Shown piece by piece: positions 27,133 through 34,805 of a stretch of DNA of 64,000 nucleotides; the stretch's first letter is position 1, and every line of letters starts with the position of its first letter. Under the pieces are notes generated by a model. It made no database searches, was not told where the DNA came from, and worked only from the letters and a program-made list of their open reading frames with translations. The position numbers and the translations under genes were made by a program. This stretch comes from Mucilaginibacter sp. PPCGB 2223 (GTDB lineage Bacteria; Bacteroidota; Bacteroidia; Sphingobacteriales; Sphingobacteriaceae). Location: contig NZ_MDJS01000003.1 in the NCBI RefSeq assembly GCF_001705515.1, positions 434,001 through 498,000 of the forward strand. The letters are read 5' to 3'.

Positions 27133-27490
27133 CCTGCACCATTTTATGATAAGTTAAATAGGATACTGACAATAACACGCCAAACACCACCGGGCCGATA
27201 CGGTTAGCCATCGGGTCGCCTGAAGCGGTATGTGCCACAAGTGCCGATATAAATACGATAGCAAATCCGGCATAAGCCCACTCTTTAAGCCGCGGCCAAA
27301 CAGGGATCAATAGAAGGATCGCTCCTGTTACCTTGGCTATGGCGAGTTCTATCCTGAAATAATCGGGAAAACCAAGATGATGAAATGCCTGTGCAATTTC
27401 GGGCCTGGCGATATATGCGTAGGCAGAATAGCACATCATAATCGCCACGATAGTTGTCGTTGTCCAATAAGTTATTTTTATCGGTTTCAT
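27110..27490 (-). CDS. DoxX-like membrane protein, divergent from HxlR regulator
   Basis: A 126-residue protein with four predicted membrane helices (one from about residues 7-27, a second around 47-67, then two toward the C-terminus). The segment FRIELAIAKVTGAILLLIP is typical of DoxX-like proteins. It starts from ATG 27490. It is divergent from an HxlR-family regulator across a 115-base gap that holds an 11-base inverted repeat, so it is probably the regulator's target. DoxX/HxlR neighbours are often associated with electrophile or quinone stress; that role is inferred. Its last 23 bases overlap the convergent serine-hydrolase gene. Confidence 0.75.
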   Translation of the reverse strand: MKPIKITYWTTTTIVAIMMCYSAYAYIARPEIAQAFHHLGFPDYFRIELAIAKVTGAILLLIPVWPRLKEWAYAGFAIVFISALVAHTASGDPMANRIGPVVFGVLLSVSYLTYHKMVQANSARSV

Positions 27491-27535
27491 TTTATTTATT
27501 GTGATTTTGATGTAAAACTATCTACATTTACTATC

Positions 27536-27575
27536 AAAAGGATACTACTATACTTTTAAATACCAGTATCCTTTT
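27536..27575. promoter_or_regulatory. Candidate HxlR operator: perfect 11-base inverted repeat
   Basis: aaaaggatact at 27536-27546 and agtatcctttt at 27565-27575 are exact inverse copies separated by 18 bases. A third, near-identical half-site (actatactttt, 9 of 11 matching) lies between them at about 27546-27556. The element sits in the divergent DoxX/HxlR promoter gap. Confidence 0.6.
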
Positions 27576-27605
27576 TAATACCAGCTAACTTTAAGATACC
27601 TTGTT

Positions 27606-28007
27606 ATGCCTGTCATATTCGAAAAAGTAAGTCCGCCCGCCGAGACAAAACCAGTGGCATGCAACCCTGAAAACTGTGCAGAAAGTCTCAGGGCTGTGAA
27701 AGACGCTTTATATGTATTGAGCGGCAAATGGAAATTCCCGCTGATCATCGCGTTATCCGAAGGCCCGCAACGCTTCAAGGATATACAGCGTGCCCTGGGC
27801 GACATCACCCCCAAGATACTTGCTAAAGAATTGAAAGAGCTCGAAATGAACGAGTTTGTTGAGCGAAAAGTGGTTTCGACGCGCCCGGTTGTTGTTACCT
27901 ATGAGTTAACCACCTACAGCCGCACTTTGGATAGTGTACTGAACGAATTGAAAAAATGGGGGCAGCAGCACCGCGGACGCATTGTTGCCGGTATGCGAAA
28001 AAAATAG
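27606..28007 (+). CDS. HxlR-family transcriptional regulator
   Basis: A 133-residue DNA-binding protein with the MarR/HxlR winged helix. The core pattern (LYVLSGKWKFPLIIALSEGPQRF) and the helix 'IQRALGDITPKILAKELKELEM' are characteristic. Two cysteines near the N-terminus (ACNPENCAES) lie in the position used for redox or electrophile sensing in some family members. The ATG is at 27606. It is divergent from the DoxX-like gene, with the operator-like inverted repeat between them; autoregulation and control of DoxX are inferred. No operon partner lies downstream. Confidence 0.88.
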   Translation: MPVIFEKVSPPAETKPVACNPENCAESLRAVKDALYVLSGKWKFPLIIALSEGPQRFKDIQRALGDITPKILAKELKELEMNEFVERKVVSTRPVVVTYELTTYSRTLDSVLNELKKWGQQHRGRIVAGMRKK

Positions 28008-28161
28008 CACAACACAACGATTTGCTGCTCATGCCAGTATCCTGATCGGCTGCCCTGCGACAGCACAATTATGCCGGGGCATTAGGTTAAGCACTCGGAA
28101 ACATAGGCCCGCTGCAAAGCGGGTATATCAGGCTAAAGACGGGTGTCCTGTCAAGTTTGGG

Positions 28162-28392
28162 TTAAGGCAACACTTTCTCGCCGAAGTTGTCTTCAAGGTC
28201 CTTATCTACCTTTTTAAGGTTTGTTGAAACTATTTTAAAGCCAATGATAAAAATCAAAGCCAGCACAACGGCAATGGTAATACCCGACGATGAACTAAGT
28301 GTATCGCCGGTTGAAGCGTTGGCATTAATGGTGTACAAGCAACCAATAATGGCCAGGCCCGCTATTAATCGTATGGTAAAGTTTTTTGTCAT
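28162..28392 (-). CDS. Small two-helix membrane protein
   Basis: I do not recognise this 76-residue protein. From ATG 28392 it has a first hydrophobic helix (IRLIAGLAIIGCLYTINANA), which may be a signal peptide, and a second (GITIAVVLALIFIIGFKIV), then a charged tail (KKVDKDLEDNFGEK). An in-frame ATG at 28410 is possible but less good. Codon usage fits the window. No functional clue exists in the neighbours. Confidence 0.55.
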   Translation of the reverse strand: MTKNFTIRLIAGLAIIGCLYTINANASTGDTLSSSSGITIAVVLALIFIIGFKIVSTNLKKVDKDLEDNFGEKVLP

Positions 28393-28530
28393 ATACTGCG
28401 TATACGGCATATTTTGAGCATTGTTTCATTAATTTTCAAATAATCATACCAGTGAAATTAATGTTGTAAAGATTAAATATATGCGATTATTTTATAGATA
28501 TTTATCATGTCCGAAGTCATATAAAATAAT

Positions 28531-29670
28531 ATGCATTTCAGCCGGTCGGAAATAAAAACCTCGCAAAACACCTCTAAAGCAGTTGCTAATAACAGCGGAA
28601 GTGCAGGTAGAAGTATGCCTGCCGTACCGGTATTGCAGCAAAAACCTGCGCAAAAAACTGAAGGTGAACAGCAGGAAAATCAGGCAGAAACTGAAGGGCA
28701 GCCTTTGCAATTGAAAGAAGACTCTTTTGCAGGGGAGGGCGTAGTACAACGGGAAGTGGTTAACAAAAAGAATGATGGTACTGAGTTAGGCGCTGTTGCG
28801 GAAGAGTTTTTTAACCATGTTAACGAACTGGCGCAAAATGCTTACAAATTTGCAGTGAATGCCCCGGGTCTTGGCCCTTATGCAGGGTTAGATGGCTACA
28901 CTGAACTGTGGAAAGAAAAATGGGACATGCATCTGGCTGGCTTACCGGTACCATTAATGGCTGCTACATTCGGTTACGTGGTCGAATCGCTGGTGAGCAA
29001 TGTCCTGGGGCCGTTCAGACCAACTCCACCCGGCGGATATACTATCTATTACCAGGTTGTTGTAGGTGGCACAAGACCCGATCTTGTGTTGAGGAAATCG
29101 GATACCGGGGAAGACGTAGCCTGGATAGACCTGACCGCTGCCGAAAGCGGCGGGCATATATTTGATAAAGATAACTGGGATAAAAAAGTACCGCGTTATG
29201 CCGAGGTTGTTTACCCGTCACTATCCCCGGGGACGCTAATGCTCATGCGCGCAAACCGGGACAACGTATCGGCGGGATTAACGCAGGAAGAGTTTGAGGA
29301 ACAAAAGAAACAAGTTGAAGAGGCTTATGCATTAAAGAAGGCGCAATGGATGGAAATGGGAAAAAATTATCAGTATGGCGTATTAAAAAATCAAATCCCG
29401 GCGGCCCCGATGCTGCTCGAAATCAGGCCCGATCTTAAACAAAATTTTATAAAAGATAGGTTACAGCAGGATTTTGGCGTGGAGGAAATCAATATCGGTC
29501 TAATCCCAAGTATCCTTTCGGCAATGGGTGTTCTTTCGGGCCCCTGGGGTTTTGGCCTCGGCACAAGTTCGAGCAGAGCTGCAGGCGAGGTATGGCTAAC
29601 CGAACATGACCCCGCTCCGCCAACAATACCGGAAAATGAAACAGGTATCGTAGAAGAAAATATAAACTGA
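28531..29670 (+). CDS. Putative effector or cargo protein: glutamine-rich leader plus nuclease-like C-terminal domain
   Basis: A 379-residue protein without a classical signal peptide. Its first 75 residues are low in complexity and hold PAVPVLQQ (30-37), QPLQLK (57-62) and VVQRE (71-75). The same three blocks occur in the 210-residue protein at 34010, and such leaders recall N-termini of polymorphic effectors linked to extracellular contractile injection systems. The middle (about 80-170) is helical. From about 175 to 235 a pattern of PDLVLR (Asp184), WIDLTA (Asp200) and downstream KK and AEVVYPS resembles a restriction-endonuclease-like fold, though the usual lysine after the second acid is Thr202. 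A coiled-coil-like stretch follows (about 250-275). It converges on the DUF151 gene with only 4 bases between stops. Confidence 0.55.
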   Translation: MHFSRSEIKTSQNTSKAVANNSGSAGRSMPAVPVLQQKPAQKTEGEQQENQAETEGQPLQLKEDSFAGEGVVQREVVNKKNDGTELGAVAEEFFNHVNELAQNAYKFAVNAPGLGPYAGLDGYTELWKEKWDMHLAGLPVPLMAATFGYVVESLVSNVLGPFRPTPPGGYTIYYQVVVGGTRPDLVLRKSDTGEDVAWIDLTAAESGGHIFDKDNWDKKVPRYAEVVYPSLSPGTLMLMRANRDNVSAGLTQEEFEEQKKQVEEAYALKKAQWMEMGKNYQYGVLKNQIPAAPMLLEIRPDLKQNFIKDRLQQDFGVEEINIGLIPSILSAMGVLSGPWGFGLGTSSSRAAGEVWLTEHDPAPPTIPENETGIVEENIN

Positions 29671-29674
29671 TTAT

Positions 29675-30274
29675 CTACGATGCCCTGCGCTTGTTCAGCT
29701 CATCGCGTATTTTGGCTGCTTTTTCGTACGATTCTTCGGCCAGGGCCTCGTTCAGTTTCGTTTTCAGTTCCTCGTTACTCAACGATGCATAATTGTTTCC
29801 CTGCTGGACGGTAGCTTTATCGTCGCCGGGCTCATTCAGGTTTTCAAGGTAAACAAAATCGTTCCCTTCTATCACGATACCAGCGCTCGACAGGATAAAC
29901 TCATAGGTATAGATCGGGCACTCAAACCGCACGGCCATCGCAATGGCATCGGATGTGCGGGCATCTATCTCAACCACTTTTTTACCATCTGAACATACCA
30001 GCTTGGCATAAAAAATACCGTCGACAAGGTTATAGATGATGATCTCCTGGATATTGATATGATAAGCCTGGGCAAAGCTTTTGAACAGATCGTGCGTGAG
30101 GGGGCGGCTCGGGGTCATCTTCTCTATCTCGATAGCGATGGCCTGGGCCTCAAAACTGCCGATGATGATGGGTAAGCGCCTGCGCCCGTTAACCTCGCCC
30201 AACACCAGGGCATAAGCGCCCGATTGTGTCTGGCTGTATGACAAACCTACAATATCGAGCTTGATCTTTTTCAT
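29675..30274 (-). CDS. DUF151 bifunctional-nuclease-family protein with UVR motif
   Basis: A protein of 199 residues from ATG 30274; the ATG at 30286 is four codons upstream and less likely. The N-terminal 130 residues are a DUF151 domain, with patterns LPIIIGSFEAQAIAIE and ARTSDAIAMAVRFECP. The C-terminus holds a UvrB/UvrC-type helical motif (residues about 165-195, 'EELKTKLNEALAEESYEKAA'). Plant members act as dual nucleases; bacterial roles are poorly defined. It follows etfA by 35 bases and probably shares the etfB-etfA transcript, although no functional link is evident. The start codon lies next to a short gap that includes a purine-rich stretch. Confidence 0.85.
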   Translation of the reverse strand: MKKIKLDIVGLSYSQTQSGAYALVLGEVNGRRRLPIIIGSFEAQAIAIEIEKMTPSRPLTHDLFKSFAQAYHINIQEIIIYNLVDGIFYAKLVCSDGKKVVEIDARTSDAIAMAVRFECPIYTYEFILSSAGIVIEGNDFVYLENLNEPGDDKATVQQGNNYASLSNEELKTKLNEALAEESYEKAAKIRDELNKRRAS

Positions 30275-30309
30275 ATTATTACCCATCTCGTCGAAGCGAA
30301 TTTACGGTT

Positions 30310-31287
30310 TTAAGCCGATGCTTTATAACTTTTTACTGCTTCAATTAATTTAGGTACCACTTCAAAAGCATCGCCCACAATACCATAATCGGCTACTTTA
30401 AAGAACGGCGCTTCGGGGTCTTTGTTGATCACCACGATCACTTTCGATGAACTGATGCCCGCCAGGTGCTGTATAGCACCCGAAATACCTATTGCAATAT
30501 ATAAATTAGGGCTCACCGCAATACCGGTTTGGCCAACGTGCTCACTGTGTGGGCGCCACCCGGCATCCGATACCGGTTTTGAACAAGCTGTAGCGGCGCC
30601 CAACAGGCCGGCCAGTTCTTCTATCATCCCCCAGTTCTCGGGGCCCTTCAGGCCGCGGCCACCCGATACCACGATCTCGGCATCCGGTAATGAAACCTTA
30701 TCGGTAGCTTTTACGATATCTTTGATGATGGTTTTCAGATCGCTGCTTTTTACTTCGGGCTTAAAATCTTCAACCGTTCCGGCAGCGGCAGTTTCAGCCA
30801 CTTTGTATGAGTTCGGCGTAAGCGAGATCACTTTATTATCCGATGTCAACTCCACAACGGCAAATGCCTTGCCCGAAAAAGCTGTTTTCTTTACCGTGAA
30901 CTTACCGCCGTTTTGCTCAGGCAGGCTGACAGCGCCATCGGCAACGCCGGCGTTTAATTTAACGCCAATGCGCGGCGCCAGGCCTTTTCCCGAAAAAGAG
31001 TTCGAAAGCACCACAACATTCGCGCTTTCCTTTTTAGCAGCCTCGGCAATTACCGAAGCGTAGGCCTGGTTAACAAATGCTTTCAACTGATCGCTGCTTA
31101 CGTTTAAAACTTTATCGGCGCCGTATTTGCCTAAGGCAGCTAATTCGTCATTAGCTACATTACCAATAGATAAAGCAACAAGGCTGGTGTTATTTTGAGC
31201 AGCTATGGCTTTGGCGTACGAAACCGCTTCGAAAGTTGATTTCTTGAATTTGCCGTCGGCATTCTCAGCATATATTAAAACTGACAT
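30310..31287 (-). CDS. etfA: Electron transfer flavoprotein, alpha subunit
   Basis: With EtfB it carries electrons from acyl-CoA and other flavoprotein dehydrogenases to the quinone pool; it binds FAD. At 325 residues the length is normal. The C-terminal FAD-binding domain is complete: GGRGLKGPENW, the SKPVSDAGW motif, HSEHVGQTG, and the AIGISGAIQHLAG stretch. The N-terminal domain carries the ETF fold that pairs with EtfB. The gene follows etfB after 124 bases that contain an inverted repeat (31306-31399), and precedes the DUF151 gene. Confidence 0.95.
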   Translation of the reverse strand: MSVLIYAENADGKFKKSTFEAVSYAKAIAAQNNTSLVALSIGNVANDELAALGKYGADKVLNVSSDQLKAFVNQAYASVIAEAAKKESANVVVLSNSFSGKGLAPRIGVKLNAGVADGAVSLPEQNGGKFTVKKTAFSGKAFAVVELTSDNKVISLTPNSYKVAETAAAGTVEDFKPEVKSSDLKTIIKDIVKATDKVSLPDAEIVVSGGRGLKGPENWGMIEELAGLLGAATACSKPVSDAGWRPHSEHVGQTGIAVSPNLYIAIGISGAIQHLAGISSSKVIVVINKDPEAPFFKVADYGIVGDAFEVVPKLIEAVKSYKASA

Positions 31288-31305
31288 GTGTTTAGTATTG
31301 AGATT

Positions 31306-31399
31306 TGCGTATTGAGTATTGCGACCCTCTACTGTTTTGTATCTATGTTAATAAATCGCAGGTATTAGACTGTGCCGGTATCGCATTACGCAATACGCA
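31306..31399. repeat. Inverted repeat inside the etfB-etfA gap
   Basis: tgcgtattg at 31306-31314 and caatacgca at 31391-31399 are exact inverse copies, 76 bases apart, with extra copies of the gtattg core beside the left arm. It lies wholly between the two etf genes, where it might modulate their relative expression. Confidence 0.6.
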
Positions 31400-31411
31400 C
31401 ATCGCTATACC

Positions 31412-32149
31412 CTATATCACCCTCGCTTCGCTGTGTAGCAATTCTACCAGCCTGCCTTCCTCACCGGCAGGCACCAGTTTTACCTGGCCGCGGGGGGCGG
31501 GTGTTTCGTAACTTATAATTTCGGATAACGGTTTTACATCGGCAGGCTCAACCACTTTTAATGGTTTGGTACGTGCCGACATAATACCGCGCATGTTTTG
31601 TATTTTGGGCTCGGCTGCACCTTCGGCAGTGCCTGCCACCAGCGGAAACGGAATCGTCAGCACTTCTTTGCCGCCTTCTATCTCACGCTCAACAGTTGCG
31701 GTTGTGCCATCAACATCCAGTTTTTTGATGATCGAAACCGATGGGATATCCAAAAATTCGCCCACCATACCGGCAACCTTCGCGCCGTTATAGTCTATCG
31801 ATTCGCGACCTGTCAGTATCAGGTCGAACACGTTTTCTTTAACGTATTGGGCTACCTGGTAAGCCACAAAATAAGCGTCGTGAGGTTTGGCGTTAACACG
31901 AACGGCATCATCGGCACCGATGGCCAGCGCCTTGCGGATGGTAGGCTCGGTAGCGGCTTCGCCAACGTTTATTACAGTAACGGTACCCTTACCGCCATCG
32001 GCGAGCTCAACGGCTCGTGCCAAAGCAATTTCATCGTAAGGATTGAGTATAAACTGAACTCCGGCTGTATTAAATTGCGTGTTATTATCGGTAAAAGTTA
32101 TTTTTGTCGTCGTATCGGGTACGTTACTAATACAAACTAATATCTTCAT
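31412..32149 (-). CDS. etfB: Electron transfer flavoprotein, beta subunit
   Basis: Pairs with EtfA and holds AMP. The 245-residue protein shows the typical N-terminus (MKILVCISNVPDTTTKI), the conserved NPYDEIALARAVELAD, the IGADDAVRV region and LTGRESIDYNGAKVAGMVGEFLD. The C-terminal recognition loop region is present. A minus-strand TAAATTTG box (32250-32257) lies about 100 bases upstream, so this is likely the promoter-proximal gene of etfB-etfA-DUF151. The gene diverges from the TPR gene at 32281. Confidence 0.95.
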   Translation of the reverse strand: MKILVCISNVPDTTTKITFTDNNTQFNTAGVQFILNPYDEIALARAVELADGGKGTVTVINVGEAATEPTIRKALAIGADDAVRVNAKPHDAYFVAYQVAQYVKENVFDLILTGRESIDYNGAKVAGMVGEFLDIPSVSIIKKLDVDGTTATVEREIEGGKEVLTIPFPLVAGTAEGAAEPKIQNMRGIMSARTKPLKVVEPADVKPLSEIISYETPAPRGQVKLVPAGEEGRLVELLHSEARVI

Positions 32150-32249
32150 GAGCTATAAATTGGTTTTATCAAAACGAAAAAATCCCGATAAGGTTTATCA
32201 GCTATTGCGGGGAGAAAAGCGACGGGCCTTATCAAAATTTAACGTGCCA

Positions 32250-32257
32250 CAAATTTA
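32250..32257 (-). promoter_or_regulatory. Candidate -7 promoter box for etfB
   Basis: Read on the minus strand this is TAAATTTG, matching TAnnTTTG, and it leaves a leader of about 95 bases before the etfB ATG. No good -33 TTTG is seen at the usual distance, so support is from the -7 box alone. Confidence 0.35.
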
Positions 32258-32280
32258 GATTAAAAAGTACAGAGATTAAA

Positions 32281-32622
32281 ATGCAGAATACACGATTAGA
32301 AAAGCTTTTGGAGTTTTTTAAGAACGAGCCTGATGATGAGTTTTTAAAATATGCGCTCGCCACCGAATATCTGCGCATCAATGATACCGAAAAAGCCCTT
32401 TTTTATTATGAGGACCTTTACCATAACCACCCGAAATATGTAGGCAACTACTACCACCTGGGTAAATTGTACGAGGCATTAAACCGCGCCGATGATGCGA
32501 TTACCGTTTACGAAAAGGGTATGCTGGCCGCCAAAGAAGCCCGCGACAACCATGCCCTGGGCGAATTGCAAGCTGTGTATATGGAACTGAAGGGTTTTGA
32601 TGATGATGACGATGATTATTAA
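32281..32622 (+). CDS. Small tetratricopeptide-repeat protein
   Basis: A soluble 113-residue protein made of about two and a half TPR units (patterns near residues 18-50 and 53-85, for example 'GNYYHLGKLYEALNRADDAI'). It ends in an acidic DDDDDY tail. No signal peptide is present. The function is probably adaptor-like; the partner is unknown. It is transcribed away from etfB. A direct-repeat element follows its stop (32625-32660). Confidence 0.8.
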   Translation: MQNTRLEKLLEFFKNEPDDEFLKYALATEYLRINDTEKALFYYEDLYHNHPKYVGNYYHLGKLYEALNRADDAITVYEKGMLAAKEARDNHALGELQAVYMELKGFDDDDDDY

Positions 32623-32624
32623 AT

Positions 32625-32660
32625 GTGCAGATATGTGAATGTGCAGATGGGCAAATGACA
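32625..32660. repeat. Short repeat of the atgtgcagat/gcaaatg family
   Basis: The unit atgtgcagat occurs at 32624-32633 and again at 32640-32649, followed by gcaaatgaca. The reverse complement of the same unit set is found at 47287-47325 between two glycoside hydrolase genes, so it is a family of dispersed intergenic repeats. Confidence 0.6.
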
Positions 32661-32713
32661 AATAACTACATAGCGATAGGTTTGAAATCCATCGCTATAG
32701 CAAAAATGATACG

Positions 32714-33961
32714 ATGACGGATCAACATATTGCCTCTCAAAAAACGCCTCCTTCAGTGGGGGTGGGGGCTCGTCGGTTTTTGTTTCTTCGCGATGTGATA
32801 CTCTATACGCTCACCTCTTTTGGCGGGCCACAGGCGCATATTGCCGTTTTGATGCGCGAGTTTGTGGAGAAACGCGGCTATATCAAGGAAGACGAACTGA
32901 TGGAACTTAATGCGCTTACGCAGATATTACCCGGCCCGTCATCTACCCAAACGCTGGTGGGCATTGCCTGGAAGGTGGGCGGCCTGTGGCTGGCCATCAT
33001 CACTTTTTTGATCTGGCTGCTGCCTTCAGCAACCATCATGTGCATGGCGGCCATCAGCTTTAAAATGTTTGCCGCCCGCGAACGATTTGTCGAAATATTA
33101 CGCTTTATACAACCCATGGCCATTGGCATTGTAGCCTACGCTACCTATACCTTTGCCTATAAATTTTTAAAAACCAGGGTAAGCAGTATGCTGGCCATCG
33201 GCTCGCTCATCACTACGCTTATCCTGCAAAACCCTTACGCCTTCCCTATTTTGATCATGATGGGCGGCATCATTTCATCGGCAATGGAAACCCAGCCGCA
33301 GGAAAACGAGATCCGCGTAAGCCTCTTCGCCAACGTGAACCCTAAAAAGGTAGGCTACTTTATCGGTATCCTGTTATTTTTCGCTGCATTGGGCGCTTTA
33401 ATCAACCGCACTTCTCCTTTCAGTTTGCCTATCCGGCTATTCGAAAACTTTTACCGAAACGGCATCCTCATTTTTGGCGGCGGGCAGGTATTGGTACCGC
33501 TCATGTACACCGAGTTTGTCGAGGTAAAACATTACCTGGGCGCATCCGAGTTCCTTTCGGGATATGCTTTGCAGCAAGCCCTGCCCGGACCGACCTTTTC
33601 GTTCACCTCGTTTGTAGGCGGCATGAGTATGGGCAACCAGGGCTACGGCATAGGCGGGCAAATTGCAGGGGCCATTGTGGCCGTTATCGGGATCAACCTG
33701 CCGGGTTTGATCCTCATCCTGTTCATCGTCCCTTTCTGGAACGATCTGCGCAAGATAACCCGTATTAAAAACTCGTTCAGCGGTATTAATGCGGTGGCAG
33801 TTGGTTTTATGGCCACGGCCCTCATCCTGCTTACCCGCCCAATGGGCTTTAACTTGTTGGCTATAGGTGTAGCTATAAGCACATTCCTGCTCCTCAAATT
33901 CACCAAAATAAAAACGCCTTTTATAATTATTATCGGTGTTGTGTTGGGGTTGATATTTTAA
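32714..33961 (+). CDS. chrA: Chromate transporter (ChrA family)
   Basis: A 415-residue inner-membrane protein with about 10-12 hydrophobic helices in two homologous CHR domains. The first has the signature SFGGPQAHIAVL followed by LTQILPGPSSTQ. The second has GGGQVLVPLMYTEF and LQQALPGPTFSF. Family members export chromate in exchange for sulfate; many Bacteroidota copies are of unproven specificity. The start at 32714 is ATG with a basic, unstructured lead-in of about 20 residues. It is followed 48 bases later by the small effector-like gene at 34010. Confidence 0.85.
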   Translation: MTDQHIASQKTPPSVGVGARRFLFLRDVILYTLTSFGGPQAHIAVLMREFVEKRGYIKEDELMELNALTQILPGPSSTQTLVGIAWKVGGLWLAIITFLIWLLPSATIMCMAAISFKMFAARERFVEILRFIQPMAIGIVAYATYTFAYKFLKTRVSSMLAIGSLITTLILQNPYAFPILIMMGGIISSAMETQPQENEIRVSLFANVNPKKVGYFIGILLFFAALGALINRTSPFSLPIRLFENFYRNGILIFGGGQVLVPLMYTEFVEVKHYLGASEFLSGYALQQALPGPTFSFTSFVGGMSMGNQGYGIGGQIAGAIVAVIGINLPGLILILFIVPFWNDLRKITRIKNSFSGINAVAVGFMATALILLTRPMGFNLLAIGVAISTFLLLKFTKIKTPFIIIIGVVLGLIF

Positions 33962-34009
33962 CGCTCTCTAAACTAACTACATAATATTTTTTATAGCTTT
34001 ATATAAGTT

Positions 34010-34642
34010 ATGAAAAGCAGCATCCAGCGCCGGCTACCTGATCATCAGCAAATTGATCCGGGCAACACCCGTTCAAAGGGTATAAGCCTCCCCGCCGTTC
34101 CGGCGCTCCAAAGGGCTGCTGCTGCCGAGGAAGTACCCCTGCAAAAAAAATCCAAACCTGTTGTGCAGCGGGTAAAGGTTGGTGATCCGAGTCATAGTTC
34201 GATATTTTTAGCAGTAACACACTTCCCTACCGATATTTATCACACAGCCAAAGCTGTACTCGACGAATTAAAAGCAGCCGGTACCGATTTTACCGATGCC
34301 ACCGCCATAGTAGCTGCCGTTAATGCCGATGCTCGGGTTGTGGCAGCGAGGGCCGGATCGGTTGAGATCAGTACCCTAAGCGATGGCAAAAAATTACGAC
34401 AGCGACATATAGACGCAGGCACCTGGGCCGAGATCACTCCCGCAAGGGATGATCACGCTTATGAATTAACCACGGTAATTGATGAAATTACTTACAAATT
34501 CCATGTCCACCCGCCGCCGTTTCCCGGCCGCGATGGAATACCGGGCCAGATCATGAAAGCCGGCAGAATGACGAATACACAAACATCATCAGCCACCATT
34601 ACAGCGATATTTACCAAACATGGCCGACCGGCTGGTTGGTAA
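34010..34642 (+). CDS. Small putative effector: shared glutamine-rich leader plus unknown C-terminal domain
   Basis: A 210-residue protein without a signal peptide. Its first 55 residues mirror the 28531 protein: PAVPALQR (28-35), VPLQKK (42-47) and VVQRV (51-55), in the same order and nearly the same spacing. The rest (about 60-210) is a compact alpha/beta domain unlike the other protein. It has an alanine-rich helical part and a C-terminal segment ending near HVHPPPFPGR, which could bind metal or act as an active site. The pattern of a common leader with varied C-termini suggests one delivery system for different toxins. I do not recognise the C-terminal domain. Confidence 0.5.
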   Translation: MKSSIQRRLPDHQQIDPGNTRSKGISLPAVPALQRAAAAEEVPLQKKSKPVVQRVKVGDPSHSSIFLAVTHFPTDIYHTAKAVLDELKAAGTDFTDATAIVAAVNADARVVAARAGSVEISTLSDGKKLRQRHIDAGTWAEITPARDDHAYELTTVIDEITYKFHVHPPPFPGRDGIPGQIMKAGRMTNTQTSSATITAIFTKHGRPAGW

Positions 34643-34805
34643 TTGCGCAAAACCGGTTCGCAATAATATGGCAATACCAATAACCCGCACTGCATTTATT
34701 TTAGTTTGCAGCGTGTTTTAAAGATTTTTTTGCACAATAGTTTCTTTTTCCCAAAAAATCTTTACTTTCCGTTTTCAATAGCAAACATTTAAAACCAGAT
34801 ATTGT

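Noticed and set aside
28108..28123. Hairpin cccgct/agcggg after the HxlR gene, considered a terminator
   Set aside because: There is no T run, and it lies 100 bases after the stop.
30422..31063. 213-codon plus-strand frame inside etfA
   Set aside because: EtfA's FAD-binding motifs are intact on the minus strand. The reverse frame is a shadow.
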